DNA from: Schizochytrium sp. TIO01
Lineage: Eukaryota; Sar; Bigyra; Thraustochytrida; Thraustochytriidae
NCBI GenBank assembly: GCA_004764695.1
Contig: SMSO01000025.1
Coordinates: 3,493,102 to 3,557,101 of the forward strand
DNA: 64,000 nt
Direction of reading: 5' to 3'
Every line of letters starts with the position of its first letter. Position 1 is the stretch's first letter. Below the pieces are notes generated by a model. That model saw only the letters and a program-made list of their open reading frames with translations, ran no database searches and was not told the DNA's origin. The position numbers and the translations under genes were made by a program. Positions 47,461-57,531 of this stretch are shown in pieces.

Positions 47461-49387
47461 GTACCAGTATCGTCTCTGCTGCGTCCAACGCGCCGTCAAC
47501 CTTGTGGACGCCGATCAGACCTCCGATAGCGATTTGAACACGAGGAACTGGGGTTTTGAATTTGAGTAGTTCAATCTTTCTCCTTCAGTCTTTACAATCG
47601 CTAATTTGCGATGAGCGGACGTGCGGCGGCCCGATCTCAAATCAGGCGTGCTCGAGGATAAGCGCAAGCTTAGCAGCTGCTTCGCAAGCAATAGACCCCT
47701 CGATCGAGTCAGTCTCCGGCACGATTTGGAGTTTGCGAGTTTCGACGAAGCTGCCGAATGAATATTTTGTGTTTGCGAGGAACCAGTCAAAAAGACAAAA
47801 AGAGAAGAGAACAACTAGCCGAATTGAAAAAGGGAAAAAGAACAGGAATTGAAATAGAGGGATTGATCGAGCAAAACTAGTCAGCCAATTATCGAGAAGC
47901 AGGGGAGAGAACGCTCTACTTGTTTTTAGCAGAGGGGAGGTTAATCGATTAATCAAATCCACTTTTAGGTTGCTTCTGTTTTGATTTTATTGGAAACATT
48001 TCTTCCTGTGAATCATTCAAGTTGAGTACTTCTCGAAAAGAAAAGAAAGAGGGCCGAAGTATTATATTACATTAAAAAATAATCGAGAACTCTGAAAATC
48101 TCTAGGTGTATAACAAAATGTACCACTAAACCAAACTCTAGTCACAGTCCAAGGAAATATTTCCGGTCGGTCTTCGAGCCGAACACCATAACTTTCCTTC
48201 ACATGCCATCTACCGGATGGTAGCTCTGCAGCCGTTTGCACCTTTGCTGCGGACTCTTTTTCCTGTTTCGTTTATTTATTGGTTTTTCATCTGAGTTTTT
48301 GGGCTTCCCTCCGCTTGTCCGCTAGCTGTCTAAGGTAGATAAGGGAGAAATGCTAGCAGTAAGAGGAACTGCCGTTTGCGAGCTTCTTGGCCCTCTTGAG
48401 AAGCGAAATGACGCCAGCCACGGACGCCTAATTCCCTTCCTGTAAAGAAGCGCGAAGATGGACAGTTAAAACTAATCGAAGATTATGAATGCGTCATGGT
48501 GCCTTAGAACCAGGATTACGGGCAACATTGTGGCACCTCGCACAGTGCTTTCTACTTCTTTTTGTCACGAGCTATATTAAGTTTTTAAAATTCATTTACT
48601 AAATAAATTTTAATTAATTAAAAAAATAAACTTGCAGTAAAATAATAATAATATTAAGAAGAAGAAGAAGAAGAAGAATATCAGAAATGAATAACTTGAA
48701 GTGTGCTAAGTTCAAAATGTTGAGGAGAAGGAGGGAGACAGGATGACGACGTGCCTGAAACGAACCTTACTTTTTGATGCTCCTCTGTCATGAGTCTGAC
48801 TCATCGCAGACACGAAGCCAACATTCAAGCCGGGCACCTAAGTTCTGGGTTTCTTTGTATTCTTTATATTTTACTGTTTCTTCAATTGATGCGGCAGGAA
48901 CGAGAGGAAGAATACATGACGATGCATGATGATGGTCCAATCATACTGCATATAGGATAACTACTACTTGTTTCACTAGTAACACAGTAGATTGTGCACC
49001 CCAAAGAAGAAAATATAGAAAGAGAAGAAAAAAGTTCTAAAGCTTTATAATTTATGGTGGAGTAACAAGTTGAGTCTTCTGCAGATCAGTGTGGTTGTGG
49101 GTGGCTCGGTATACGGTGAACAGCTCAGCCATCCACTCTGCCAGCTATCATATGAAATTTATTAGTTGGACAAGTGGAGCTACCCGCCATGAGAATTGCG
49201 CCGCCATTATGGATTCGCAGTGCTCTTCAAGTAATGCTTTTGTTACATGAAGGGATGATGGGACATAAGCCAAGTGTCATTTGAGAACGGCGACTTGAAA
49301 ACTTTAGTTCATTTTTTTTTTCTTGGCTTTGAGGTCTTCGAATCACTGTATTAAAAAAGTGCTGGCTCAACGTCCTGGTTCTAGTAC

Positions 49388-49661
49388 CTAGTAGCGACGT
49401 TCATGCAAAGCATAATGTTTGTAGATCAAGTTCCTCTGGCTTTTGTTGGGGTGTTTCTTTTCGTGTATTTTGGCAACCAATTCCTCTGTGTCTGAAATAT
49501 CGGTAGAGCAGTTCTGAGCAAGTCTGGCGTCTTCAATACGTCTGTTGTTCAGGTTCTCACAATAATAATACAAAGTCGCATCTCCATTACTGAGTACCCT
49601 CAATAATCTTTAGCTCCATAACTTCAACCACGGTTTGTTTGCTGTATGGATTATTATGCAT
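49388..49661 (-). pseudogene. Frameshifted small gene or gene fragment
   Basis: An ATG at 49661 opens a 24-codon frame (MHNNPYSKQTVVEVMELK...) ending at TAA 49587-49589. Overlapping it by 15 bases, a second frame (49603-49388) of 71 codons has very protein-like composition: RRIEDARLAQNCSTDISDTE, EELVAKIHEKKHPNKSQRN, ending ALHERRY then TAG. The second frame has no ATG of its own, only a TTG. Joined across one frameshift they would make a charged protein of about 90 residues. It could be a pseudogene, a sequence error, programmed frameshifting, or a last exon. I recognise no family. Confidence 0.35.
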
Positions 49662-50865
49662 AATTTATTGTTTCTTGTAAACTCAATCACTTGAAGATAG
49701 ATGTCACTTTTCTACATTGAGAGTACAAAATACATTAGATACCCTACTTTAAAATACTAACACTAATAACTTCCCTGTCCAGTTCAGCCTATCGTCGGTG
49801 GTTTTTGCATTGGCCTCCGAGTTCGTTTTGTTTCGACTGTCCTAAAATGATGAGCAGTAAGCCTCCTTTTCATTAGTAATTCTGCAAGTTCTGCAGCCCA
49901 TGTTCAGGATCAGTCATATAGTTTATGACAGGTAAACACTCTTCATACCTCTCCTTGTGCCTTTAGTTCTGAGAAGTTCCTTTTCTCTTTTAGATGCTTC
50001 AGGAAGCGATGCTGAAGGTTCTGTAGTGTTTATTGAAGGCATTGATCAGAGAAGTTTTGAAAAAAGAAAAGAAAAGAAAAAGGACTAATTGAAGAAGCTT
50101 CGACATCCTTACTGTCCCAGGCGAAGAATTTTCAAGATGAGCACTTTTTAACTTCACTACAGAGAAACGAACCTAGAAGAATATAGTCAATTGGCGCCAA
50201 GTACATTACATAAAGAAGTTACGTACTACACCAACATAGTTAGTTAGTAATAATAAATGTAGTCTTTTGTTTGATGTGCATAGCATCTTCCAATGCTACC
50301 TTGTCACTTAGTTCTTGAAATCCTTTAAACGTTGATGAAAGCACAAGAGTTTGCTGATGAGCAGCTCGGGTGGCAAACAAGGAAGTGTGCGTGGCAGTTG
50401 AGTAACAGGTAGTTTCTAAGTGCTCACAACCGCGCTGTCCACTCGGCCATTTTGCTGGTTGCAGATAAGTCTCTCGTTAAATAAAGGTGCCATTGTCAAC
50501 TCTCTTCTCAACCTTACAATCTAAGCAGCCAAGCCAGTACTAATTCGGTTTAAAAGCATGTTCTAGTCCTTCATGTGAAATGTCTTTCTGTGCTGATAAG
50601 GTAGCCACTAGAAAGCGTGCCTGTGCGGGGACCACAACAGAGAATGAGACAGCAAACCCACTGTCTCGAAACTGACGATTCTTTTATCAGGGTGTTTCCA
50701 TACCTACTGTACTTGGTGCTTTCTTTTATAATTCTAAAACTGTTCTTGGGTGTGCGGAGTTGAATGATGTTGGTGCCTCCTCTCAACTCCCGCTTCCCAA
50801 ACCAACGCTTCTAACCAGTGTTGACAAAGACTAGGCTCCTAGTTCGATCAGATTTTTTTTTTTTA

Positions 50866-51392
50866 ATGCAGCCCAATTCTGCCTCGCTAGGAGACAGTGG
50901 TGCTGTACCAGATGAATACGTCTATATCACGTTCGCAGTGGCGAGATGTGTTAGTGATCGACCTTCGCTGATGTTGGTCTCATCACCTTTGGCCATCAAG
51001 GTTTACTTACTCCATCCAACGGCTCCATATTTCTTGCCGCTTTTGTGGTTCTCAAAGTTTTTTACTTTTTTTTACTTTTTTTCCCTTTTTCTTTCAAAAT
51101 TTGTTTTACAAGTTAATTTTAAAACAAAACAAAACATCTGAGACAATTCCTGCTAGGAGAAGGTATAAAAGCACTAATATTGCCTACATGCTATGGCCAT
51201 GATGATGCAAGCGAAAGACACTGTTGTGTCCCTCAACTGTTGTTCGCTTTTGTTGCTGCTTTAAGTCGGCGATTCGGGGAGGCACCATTTGCATCTCTTC
51301 TAGCGATGAGCACGCACACTTTCAAACAGAAGAAACATGGTGTATTGAACTACGGCGCTCCACATCGGCCCCTCTGGCCCGTGGCATGTCGG
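50866..51392 (+). other. Exon-like ORFs with splice-type borders, possible unrecognised spliced gene
   Basis: A run of 12 T followed by AATGCAG (50853-50871) looks like a 3' splice site. The frame after it (from 50872) is natural: NSASLGDSGAVPDEYVYITF and SLMLVSSPLAIKVYLLHP, until it enters T-rich sequence near 51055. A second open frame (about 51108-51392) contains HLRQFLLGEGIKALILPTCY and KQKKHGVLNYGAPHRPLWP and stops exactly at CGG followed by GTAAGT (51393-51398), a consensus 5' splice site. A TATAAAA lies at 51164-51170. No family recognised; chance is not excluded. Confidence 0.25.
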
Positions 51393-54300
51393 GTAAGTGA
51401 GCGAGGTGCCACATAGTACGTTAGAAACAGCATTTCTTGTGTTCTATGTAATTAATTAGCTACTAGGTACTTCATTGAGTAGTTGTTGTGCTTTTAAAAG
51501 TTGAAAGGTTTTAACTCAGTACCCCTGACTATTGATAACATAGGGAGTAGGAAGGTACTTACGTTTTTTTACTTTTCATTTTTATACCTCTTAAACTTGA
51601 ACTTCGAGACTTATTTTATTTTAGTTAATTTATATAGTTGAAAAAAAGACGATTTGAGTCGAAAATAAATAACATCAACATCAAAAGTACTTTTTAAAAG
51701 GACACGAACTTCATAATAGTTGATTGAGTGGAGACTTTTTGAGGGGCCGCTCAGGTACAGAGAGCTTATCGGTTAGACAATTATTTTGTTTGCCTATTTG
51801 GATGCTGTCGGCAGAAAGTAAGAAAAGCTTCAGATTTAAAGGAGGAACCTTCAGCTGATCGCCAAGAAGCAAGAGATCGCTGGCTAGCTAGCAATGCTGT
51901 TAGGTATTAAAGTAGGGAGTGAATCTGATATAACTTAATAGCACATGATTATTGGTAATTTTAGCTCGGTATTAATGGATTTTCGATATCTTTGGAAAGC
52001 AATGGGTATGGTAAATTGGCCTCGCTTTTCATTCAACTCTTTTCTGAACTCCAACAGGAACTTTACAAATAAGGCAACCTAGAAAAAGGGTTGTGTTCGT
52101 TTATGCAGGATCGTCTAAATAATATATGTTGCGAATAGTTTTATTCTAACAGTACGTAAAAGCAAAAAAATTGGAATTTTGAGTTTTCGACCATCATGGC
52201 GACTCATTCAATATATCTCGCTTTTCTTTCCCCTCCTCCGATACGTTCGAAGCGAATTGTAACATTATGATGTCCGTGGCTCTTAATAGGAATTTGCTTC
52301 AACTTGAGCAGATACGTGGGTTAACTTTGTAAGATCAGAAACTGAGTAACAAAAGAGAGGGTTTAGGATTCAATTTGCCTGGAATTGAGAATATTAAGCC
52401 TCGCTGCCTCTGTCTTTTCTTTTTTTAAAAACTTAAATTACAGTTTAGAGCTCGAGGTGAGCCTTGTTATTAGAGCTAGAATAAGATACAAAGACCAAGC
52501 TATAATTGAACTTCACTGGCCTTCGTCTGCCTAGCCCGTTTTCCCTTCTTTTTCTTCATAACTCATGACGCACATTTACAAGGAAGTTCATATGTAGGTG
52601 CAGAACCAATCCATAAACAAAACCTCCATAAAATAGCAAGTATCTATGTAGCCTCATACGTGAGGCGCCGAGAAAACTATCAACTTTCAGAGCCCCAATT
52701 ATCCATAAGGGGTTCCAAAAGCGGGACGACCGAAAGAGTACCAAAAGGATAGCGTTGCCAAACTTGCGCGCTGGCTAGCGCTGAATGTCATATAATGACG
52801 TCTAGTACTCTCGAGAACGATGAATTACCACGTTGTCTATGCATCACCTGATACCTAACTTTTAAACGTAAAGTCTAAATCATCAAAGTATAGATTTATC
52901 AAGATTTTGGCTAGAATTTACAAAGCATTGAAGTGAAAACCTATCTCCTTTACAGACTTCTCTTCTTTTTTTCTTGAAGAGACAAACAACCTATTCTATA
53001 AAGTTTCCTCTGTTCCATACAAGTATTTGGGGGTCAGAATAGCAAATCTTGGTTTCAGATAGGAAACGCCTGCACTAATGCTGTTGAGCAACAGCACTCT
53101 CGTGCACCGCCTATATTCATACAACTTATTTTATGATTAAAAAATCTGCTGGTTACCTTCATGAACGCATACAAACTGACTACATATGAAATTTATCGCC
53201 ACTATGCACCTGAGCCAAAAAGTGGCATAAGGGACTTATTGGATATAAGACCCATCCGTCCAACTTCAAAAGATTCCCCCTCCTCTTGATATTTGGTTTC
53301 GCACAGCTTATCTGCGAATTTGCTCGGGAAAACCACAGTGCTTTTGAAAACTAACTTGATAAACACGATAATAAGGAACGTTCTATGAACGATTGCTCAT
53401 TGCTCCATTGGGGTGTAATTTGCAATTGTTGAGAATAATATATATACATTATTCTTGTATTAGAAACAAATTATATATTAAAGTCACTAACAATTCCAAA
53501 CCCTATGTAGAAGTATAATAAAAGACTTTAAGTACGCCCTACTCTGGTCAGGCATCCGAATAGGAATAATTGACACCCTCCATAGAAGCAGCATTACGGG
53601 AGTATAGATGAGGTCAACATCCCCCCCAATGAGAGAAGTCAGAACCAAAACAGAGTTTTAAAAAAAGAATATATTTTTTAATTAATTATGAACAGGGTGC
53701 TCTCTTAACATCGAACCTCCAGATTTCCTGATGGGCGGTATCCCTCTGACATATTGCAGCGCGGATAGTAAGCCACATCTTTTATAAAATACAAAGCCAA
53801 CATCAGTGCCAAAGATCATGCCCGGCTTGAAGCAAGCCTATCACCAACAATTGAGGGTTAAAGTCTCCAGCTTAGCAGGAATCATAATTCTACTTATTTG
53901 ACCTGTCAATCAACCTGTACAATATGCCAAGACTCGTCTGCAAAAGTAAGAACCTCCGGACCAAGCCTGTACATCGAAAAATAATGAACAATCAATAGAC
54001 TTGCAAATCGAACTAAGACCCGGCTCTAGTTGATCCTCATATAAGTAGAGCCGCAAAACTTGCGGAACTCACTGCAGCAAATCAATATACAAGCTCGCAA
54101 AATAAAATTGACACATGTATCCACCATGTCTACATTCAGATGCAGGCAGAATAACAAAACCCTGCGCTTTACACCGTGCATCCTCATGTTAAAAAAATTA
54201 TAATGAAAATCTGCAAGTGTGTCCAGAGTTTGAATCAACGTGTTATTCTTGTAGATCATCGATTTTCACTAAACCCTCTTTCAGTGATTGTTGATGGTCC

Positions 54301-54453
54301 AACGAATTTGTCGTGAATACATCTGCATCTGCGTCTGCATGAAAACATAAGATCGTTCACAATCTACACCAAAGTAATTGAAACTTTACAAGAAAGGCAG
54401 AAGCCATGGCGTCGTCACTTTTTTGTAGAGGGTCACAATGTTTAGCAGGACAT

Positions 54454-54978
54454 TTAACCCTGAGAGTTGATGTTGGAGTTGGCGACAACTTCGGAATCCT
54501 CTTCTTGACTTATCTGCTCGAGCAGCAGCTTGAGCGTATCTTTCTGCTGCTCTAGGTTGCGTAGACGGGCGGCAAGCTCAAGCTCCTGACGTTCGAGTAA
54601 AGAACGCGCAGAATCAACAGAGCGTGCGTGCTTGGCCTTGAGGAAGGCTTCGTCTTCACGGCGAAGCTCCGCGAGCTCGCGGCCAATCAAGCGGTGGCGG
54701 ATGACGGCGCGAACACGAGCTCGTTTCTCATCGTCAATAGCTCCGCCGTGCAGCACAAACTGGCGCCCTCGGCATACGAACGGGGGCGCCTTAACTTCCA
54801 CACGGCCGCTCGTAGGAGGTGCTCCTGGCCCGAGAGGTCGTGAAGGCGCCGCTGTGCTGGCTGGAGACGCTGCTGATGTTGAGGCCGGCATGGGCGAGGA
54901 AGATTGAGACGGGGGTGACGCGGACTGTCTGCTGCTACTAGATACGAACGACTGAGTAGCGGACGACGCGGAAGGCAT
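54454..54978 (-). CDS. Small Ser/Pro-rich coiled-coil protein (174 aa)
   Basis: The first ATG is at 54978. The frame is open further upstream to a stop at 55048-55050 but holds no other ATG, so an upstream exon or non-AUG start is possible. Residues 1-60 are Ser/Pro/Ala-rich and likely disordered. Residues 60-80 (RVEVKAPPFVCRGRQFVLHG) look like a short folded motif. Residues 83-162 form a strongly charged, Leu-heptad helix (RHRLIGRELAELRREDEAFL, SLLERQELELAARLRNLEQQ, DTLKLLLEQISQEE), predicted coiled coil. The gene is more GC-rich than its flanks, which supports coding. There is no signal peptide or membrane segment. The family is unknown; an adaptor or complex subunit is only a guess. Tail NINSQG then stop. 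Confidence 0.7.
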   Translation of the reverse strand: MPSASSATQSFVSSSSRQSASPPSQSSSPMPASTSAASPASTAAPSRPLGPGAPPTSGRVEVKAPPFVCRGRQFVLHGGAIDDEKRARVRAVIRHRLIGRELAELRREDEAFLKAKHARSVDSARSLLERQELELAARLRNLEQQKDTLKLLLEQISQEEDSEVVANSNINSQG

Positions 54979-55965
54979 GGAATCGCACGAAGGCGGCGGT
55001 GCTGCCTTCACGAGCGAGTGTGCCCAAGGACACGAGATAAGTTTGATTCATTTCATAGAATTCAAATCATCTAGGGACCACCTTCTATAGTAGTGCCTAT
55101 TACCAAGTAGATAGGAAGGTACGTACATACCTTTACCTGTACTTCTTTATATAAGCCCTTTTTTTCGTCTGCTTTTTTAAAACCAATTGTTTTCCAATAC
55201 TAATACTAATACTGCTACCGTACAACTACTACTACCTTTTTTAAGTATTTGGGTGCAGGGATTGGAAAAAAACAAACGAAACACTCAGCTTAGTGGCAAA
55301 ACAAGTCCATGAAGAAATGCTTTGGTAAAGAGCGTAAGCCACCATGGTGGAAAACACAGTAGCTATACTCATGTGTGAAGACTGTAACCGCCCTCAACCA
55401 AGCTAGCATATATAATTTATAACGAGGTAGGTAGCTACTGCTTTCTCTGCAATTTCAAGGTGGTGGTGGTAGTGGCGGTGGTGGCGGCGGTGTTCATGCC
55501 TCGTCTGAAAATGGTGGCTTATAATTCGAAGAAAACTGGGCTCTTCAGATGAAAGAATCCAACAAATGGGTGGCGTGCCAGCTAGGTATCTCGCCGCTCT
55601 AAATGAATGGTATTATATGAAATAAGAATGAAATCCTTGGTGTGATTTTAAGATCATGGAATCTTTGGATAGAACATCTGGAACGTTCAACGGCTAGGTT
55701 TTCCGAACCAGGAACTCAAGATAAATTAAAGGGCGATTTTGAGGAAGAGAACGTTAGTAGGTGTAAATTTGTGGAAACTTAAATATAGAAGTATGTCTTT
55801 AGCATCTCCGGCAATCGCAGCGCAGACTGTTTTCGTCCAGACTTTAATTTGCTCAAGCCTCCTACGGCCTTGCGTGAGGTTACTGCAAACTTAACTCACG
55901 GTGAAGAGGACGAGCTAAATCTCATTGGCGTCTGCTAAACACTAGAAGCGATCTATACAGGCAAA
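54979..55965. other. Divergent promoter region between coiled-coil and WW genes
   Basis: 987 bases between the two start codons; both genes should be driven from here. Contains AT-rich DNA at 55150-55260, a GGT/GGC-rich patch at 55460-55492 that reads as poly-Gly ending VHASSENGGL then stop, and an in-frame peptide-like stretch (55789-55935) just before the WW gene, closed by TAA 55936-55938. GTACGTAC- and GTAGGTAGCTAC-type motifs occur near 55119 and 55426. Confidence 0.5.
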
Positions 55966-57144
55966 ATGGCTGGACGTGAGCAGAACTACGCAGAAGCAGA
56001 CGATTTGACAAATATTATTCTTGAAAGGCATTCAAAACTACAGGCAGAGCAGAATGCATATCATGCAGGTATTGTAAGCGCTCGTGATATTTTGCTAGCC
56101 GCAGATGACGACACAGGAGCAAGTGCAGACCAGATACAAATTACGGAGGATGAGGAAGGTCTAACTTCAGAAGGGTCAAGTGAAAGTGATGAGTCATCTA
56201 GTGATGATGATTCTTCACCATCGAGCGATGATGATGACAACGATTCTTCAAGTGATGAAGAGAGCGATCATGATCCTGAAACTATTGACGAAAATGTTGC
56301 TCTTCTAGGTGACCATCAATATGGTCAAACTCATGCACAGAGTCACGAGGGGGAGGACATAGGAGCAGGCTGGACCCGGTATATTGATACACAGAGTGGC
56401 CACGAATACTTTTTTAACCATGTATCGGGAGCTTCACAATGGCACAGACCAAAACTTGGTCCACCCCAGATACGTCATGCAACTTCTGTGCAGCCCGTCT
56501 CTGCACATCAAGTTTTTCCTCGGCAAGAAGGTGACAACTATATGATTTCAAAGCGCCACACCGGTATGAAGAATTTGGAAGCTAAAAGGTACTTCTCTGG
56601 AGATGACTCAAATGCGAGCGCAGAAGGCTCAGACCTTGACAGTGATGAAGAATCTGTAGACATGTCTGATGTTGACGCAGACGCGGAAGATGCTGACTTT
56701 ATTAGGGGGAAATCCGACGTTGTAAGAGCTGTCAACTTCTACGTATGGAGCAGCATTTTTCATGTAGTTTGTATTGAAGGCCCCGCGGCAGCGTTTGAAG
56801 CGTTTTTCCGAGGATTTTATTTACTACTAACAGGTGCAGTTCTTACTGCTGCTCAGCAGCCATACGCTCTTGGACGAGGTCGTATGAAGCAGGGGCTCCG
56901 ACTACTTATTGCTTTTCTTACCCTTCTTATCCCTGGCAGTCTTCTTCTTGCCTACTCAGATCTAATTAGGGCATGGAAAGACGGCCGTTTGGCGAGAAGT
57001 GCTCACGTAGACGATTGGACTCTCGGAACATTGCCGACTCTGGCTGGTCCTCTCGATGCACATATACTGCGCGTGGTGAGCCTAGGCCAAGGGGCGAATG
57101 CGAGATCATTGGAAAACAGTTATCCAGCAATTCGAGCAAAATGA
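55966..57144 (+). CDS. WW-domain protein with acidic Ser-rich region and C-terminal membrane segments (392 aa)
   Basis: The ATG at 55966 has a good context (AAAATGG). Residues 1-60 are a charged N-terminus with a helical EADDLTNIILERHSKL stretch. Residues 61-110 are a Ser/Asp/Glu tract rich in casein-kinase-2-type sites. A WW domain lies at 134-162 (GWTRYIDTQSGHEYFFNH, then SQWHRP): first Trp136, aromatic pair at 148-150, Trp159 and Pro162, so a Pro-motif binding surface is intact. A second acidic Ser stretch is at 211-245. Two hydrophobic segments, about 256-292 and 311-330, would anchor it as a hairpin or two-pass membrane protein. It ends with a soluble tail. I know of no family with this exact order. 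A membrane-tethered adaptor that recruits PPxY- or Pro-rich partners is an inference. Convergent with the lipase gene. Confidence 0.85.
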   Translation: MAGREQNYAEADDLTNIILERHSKLQAEQNAYHAGIVSARDILLAADDDTGASADQIQITEDEEGLTSEGSSESDESSSDDDSSPSSDDDDNDSSSDEESDHDPETIDENVALLGDHQYGQTHAQSHEGEDIGAGWTRYIDTQSGHEYFFNHVSGASQWHRPKLGPPQIRHATSVQPVSAHQVFPRQEGDNYMISKRHTGMKNLEAKRYFSGDDSNASAEGSDLDSDEESVDMSDVDADAEDADFIRGKSDVVRAVNFYVWSSIFHVVCIEGPAAAFEAFFRGFYLLLTGAVLTAAQQPYALGRGRMKQGLRLLIAFLTLLIPGSLLLAYSDLIRAWKDGRLARSAHVDDWTLGTLPTLAGPLDAHILRVVSLGQGANARSLENSYPAIRAK

Positions 57145-57531
57145 ATAGGAAATAACTTTTGAACACCACAGGATTTTACAACCCCCTATGTATATTTTTT
57201 TTAATTAAAAAAGAAACGTAGCTAAAGAGAGATCTAAGAATTCTACAATCAACAAGTTTGCTTCTCTAACGCCTCACAACACATATTTCTCCAAATTTTA
57301 GTAAGTTCTTGCAGTTTCATACTCTGTGTGATTTAAACAAGCCATGCTCCTTGCTAGCTACCTACTTGAAATAGTCTTTGGACAAAGCAATGCAATTCTG
57401 GGAACATGTCATCAGTAAATTTCTATCTTGCATACTTCTAATTTGCATTATTTTCATCAAGGCCTTCACTTTAGAAAAGAGCATACGAGATCATACATTT
57501 TTGGAATTAGTCTTGCCTATTATTGTAGCCT
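57145..57531. other. Intergenic region between convergent WW and lipase genes
   Basis: 387 AT-rich bases that must hold both 3' ends; T- and A-rich runs at 57190-57215. No gene seen. Confidence 0.6.

Larger units (their letters stand above)
45919..54453. other. Gene-poor stretch, 8.5 kb
   Basis: Begins with the promoter side of the ABC transporter gene. Holds small repeats ((GAA)n at 48657-48679 and a TGC-rich minisatellite), a frameshifted ORF (49388-49661) and exon-like ORFs (50866-51392), listed separately. A 77-codon ATG-initiated minus ORF at 54026-54259 is Cys/Phe/Leu-rich, lies just downstream of the coiled-coil gene, and has no domain. AT-rich low-complexity DNA at 48580-48670, 51590-51720 and 53430-53530. 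No RNA gene recognised. Confidence 0.45.

Noticed and set aside
54026-54259. 77-codon ATG-initiated minus ORF
   Set aside because: Short, rich in Cys/Phe/Leu, no domain, and positioned where the 3' end of the coiled-coil gene should be; insufficient support as a gene.
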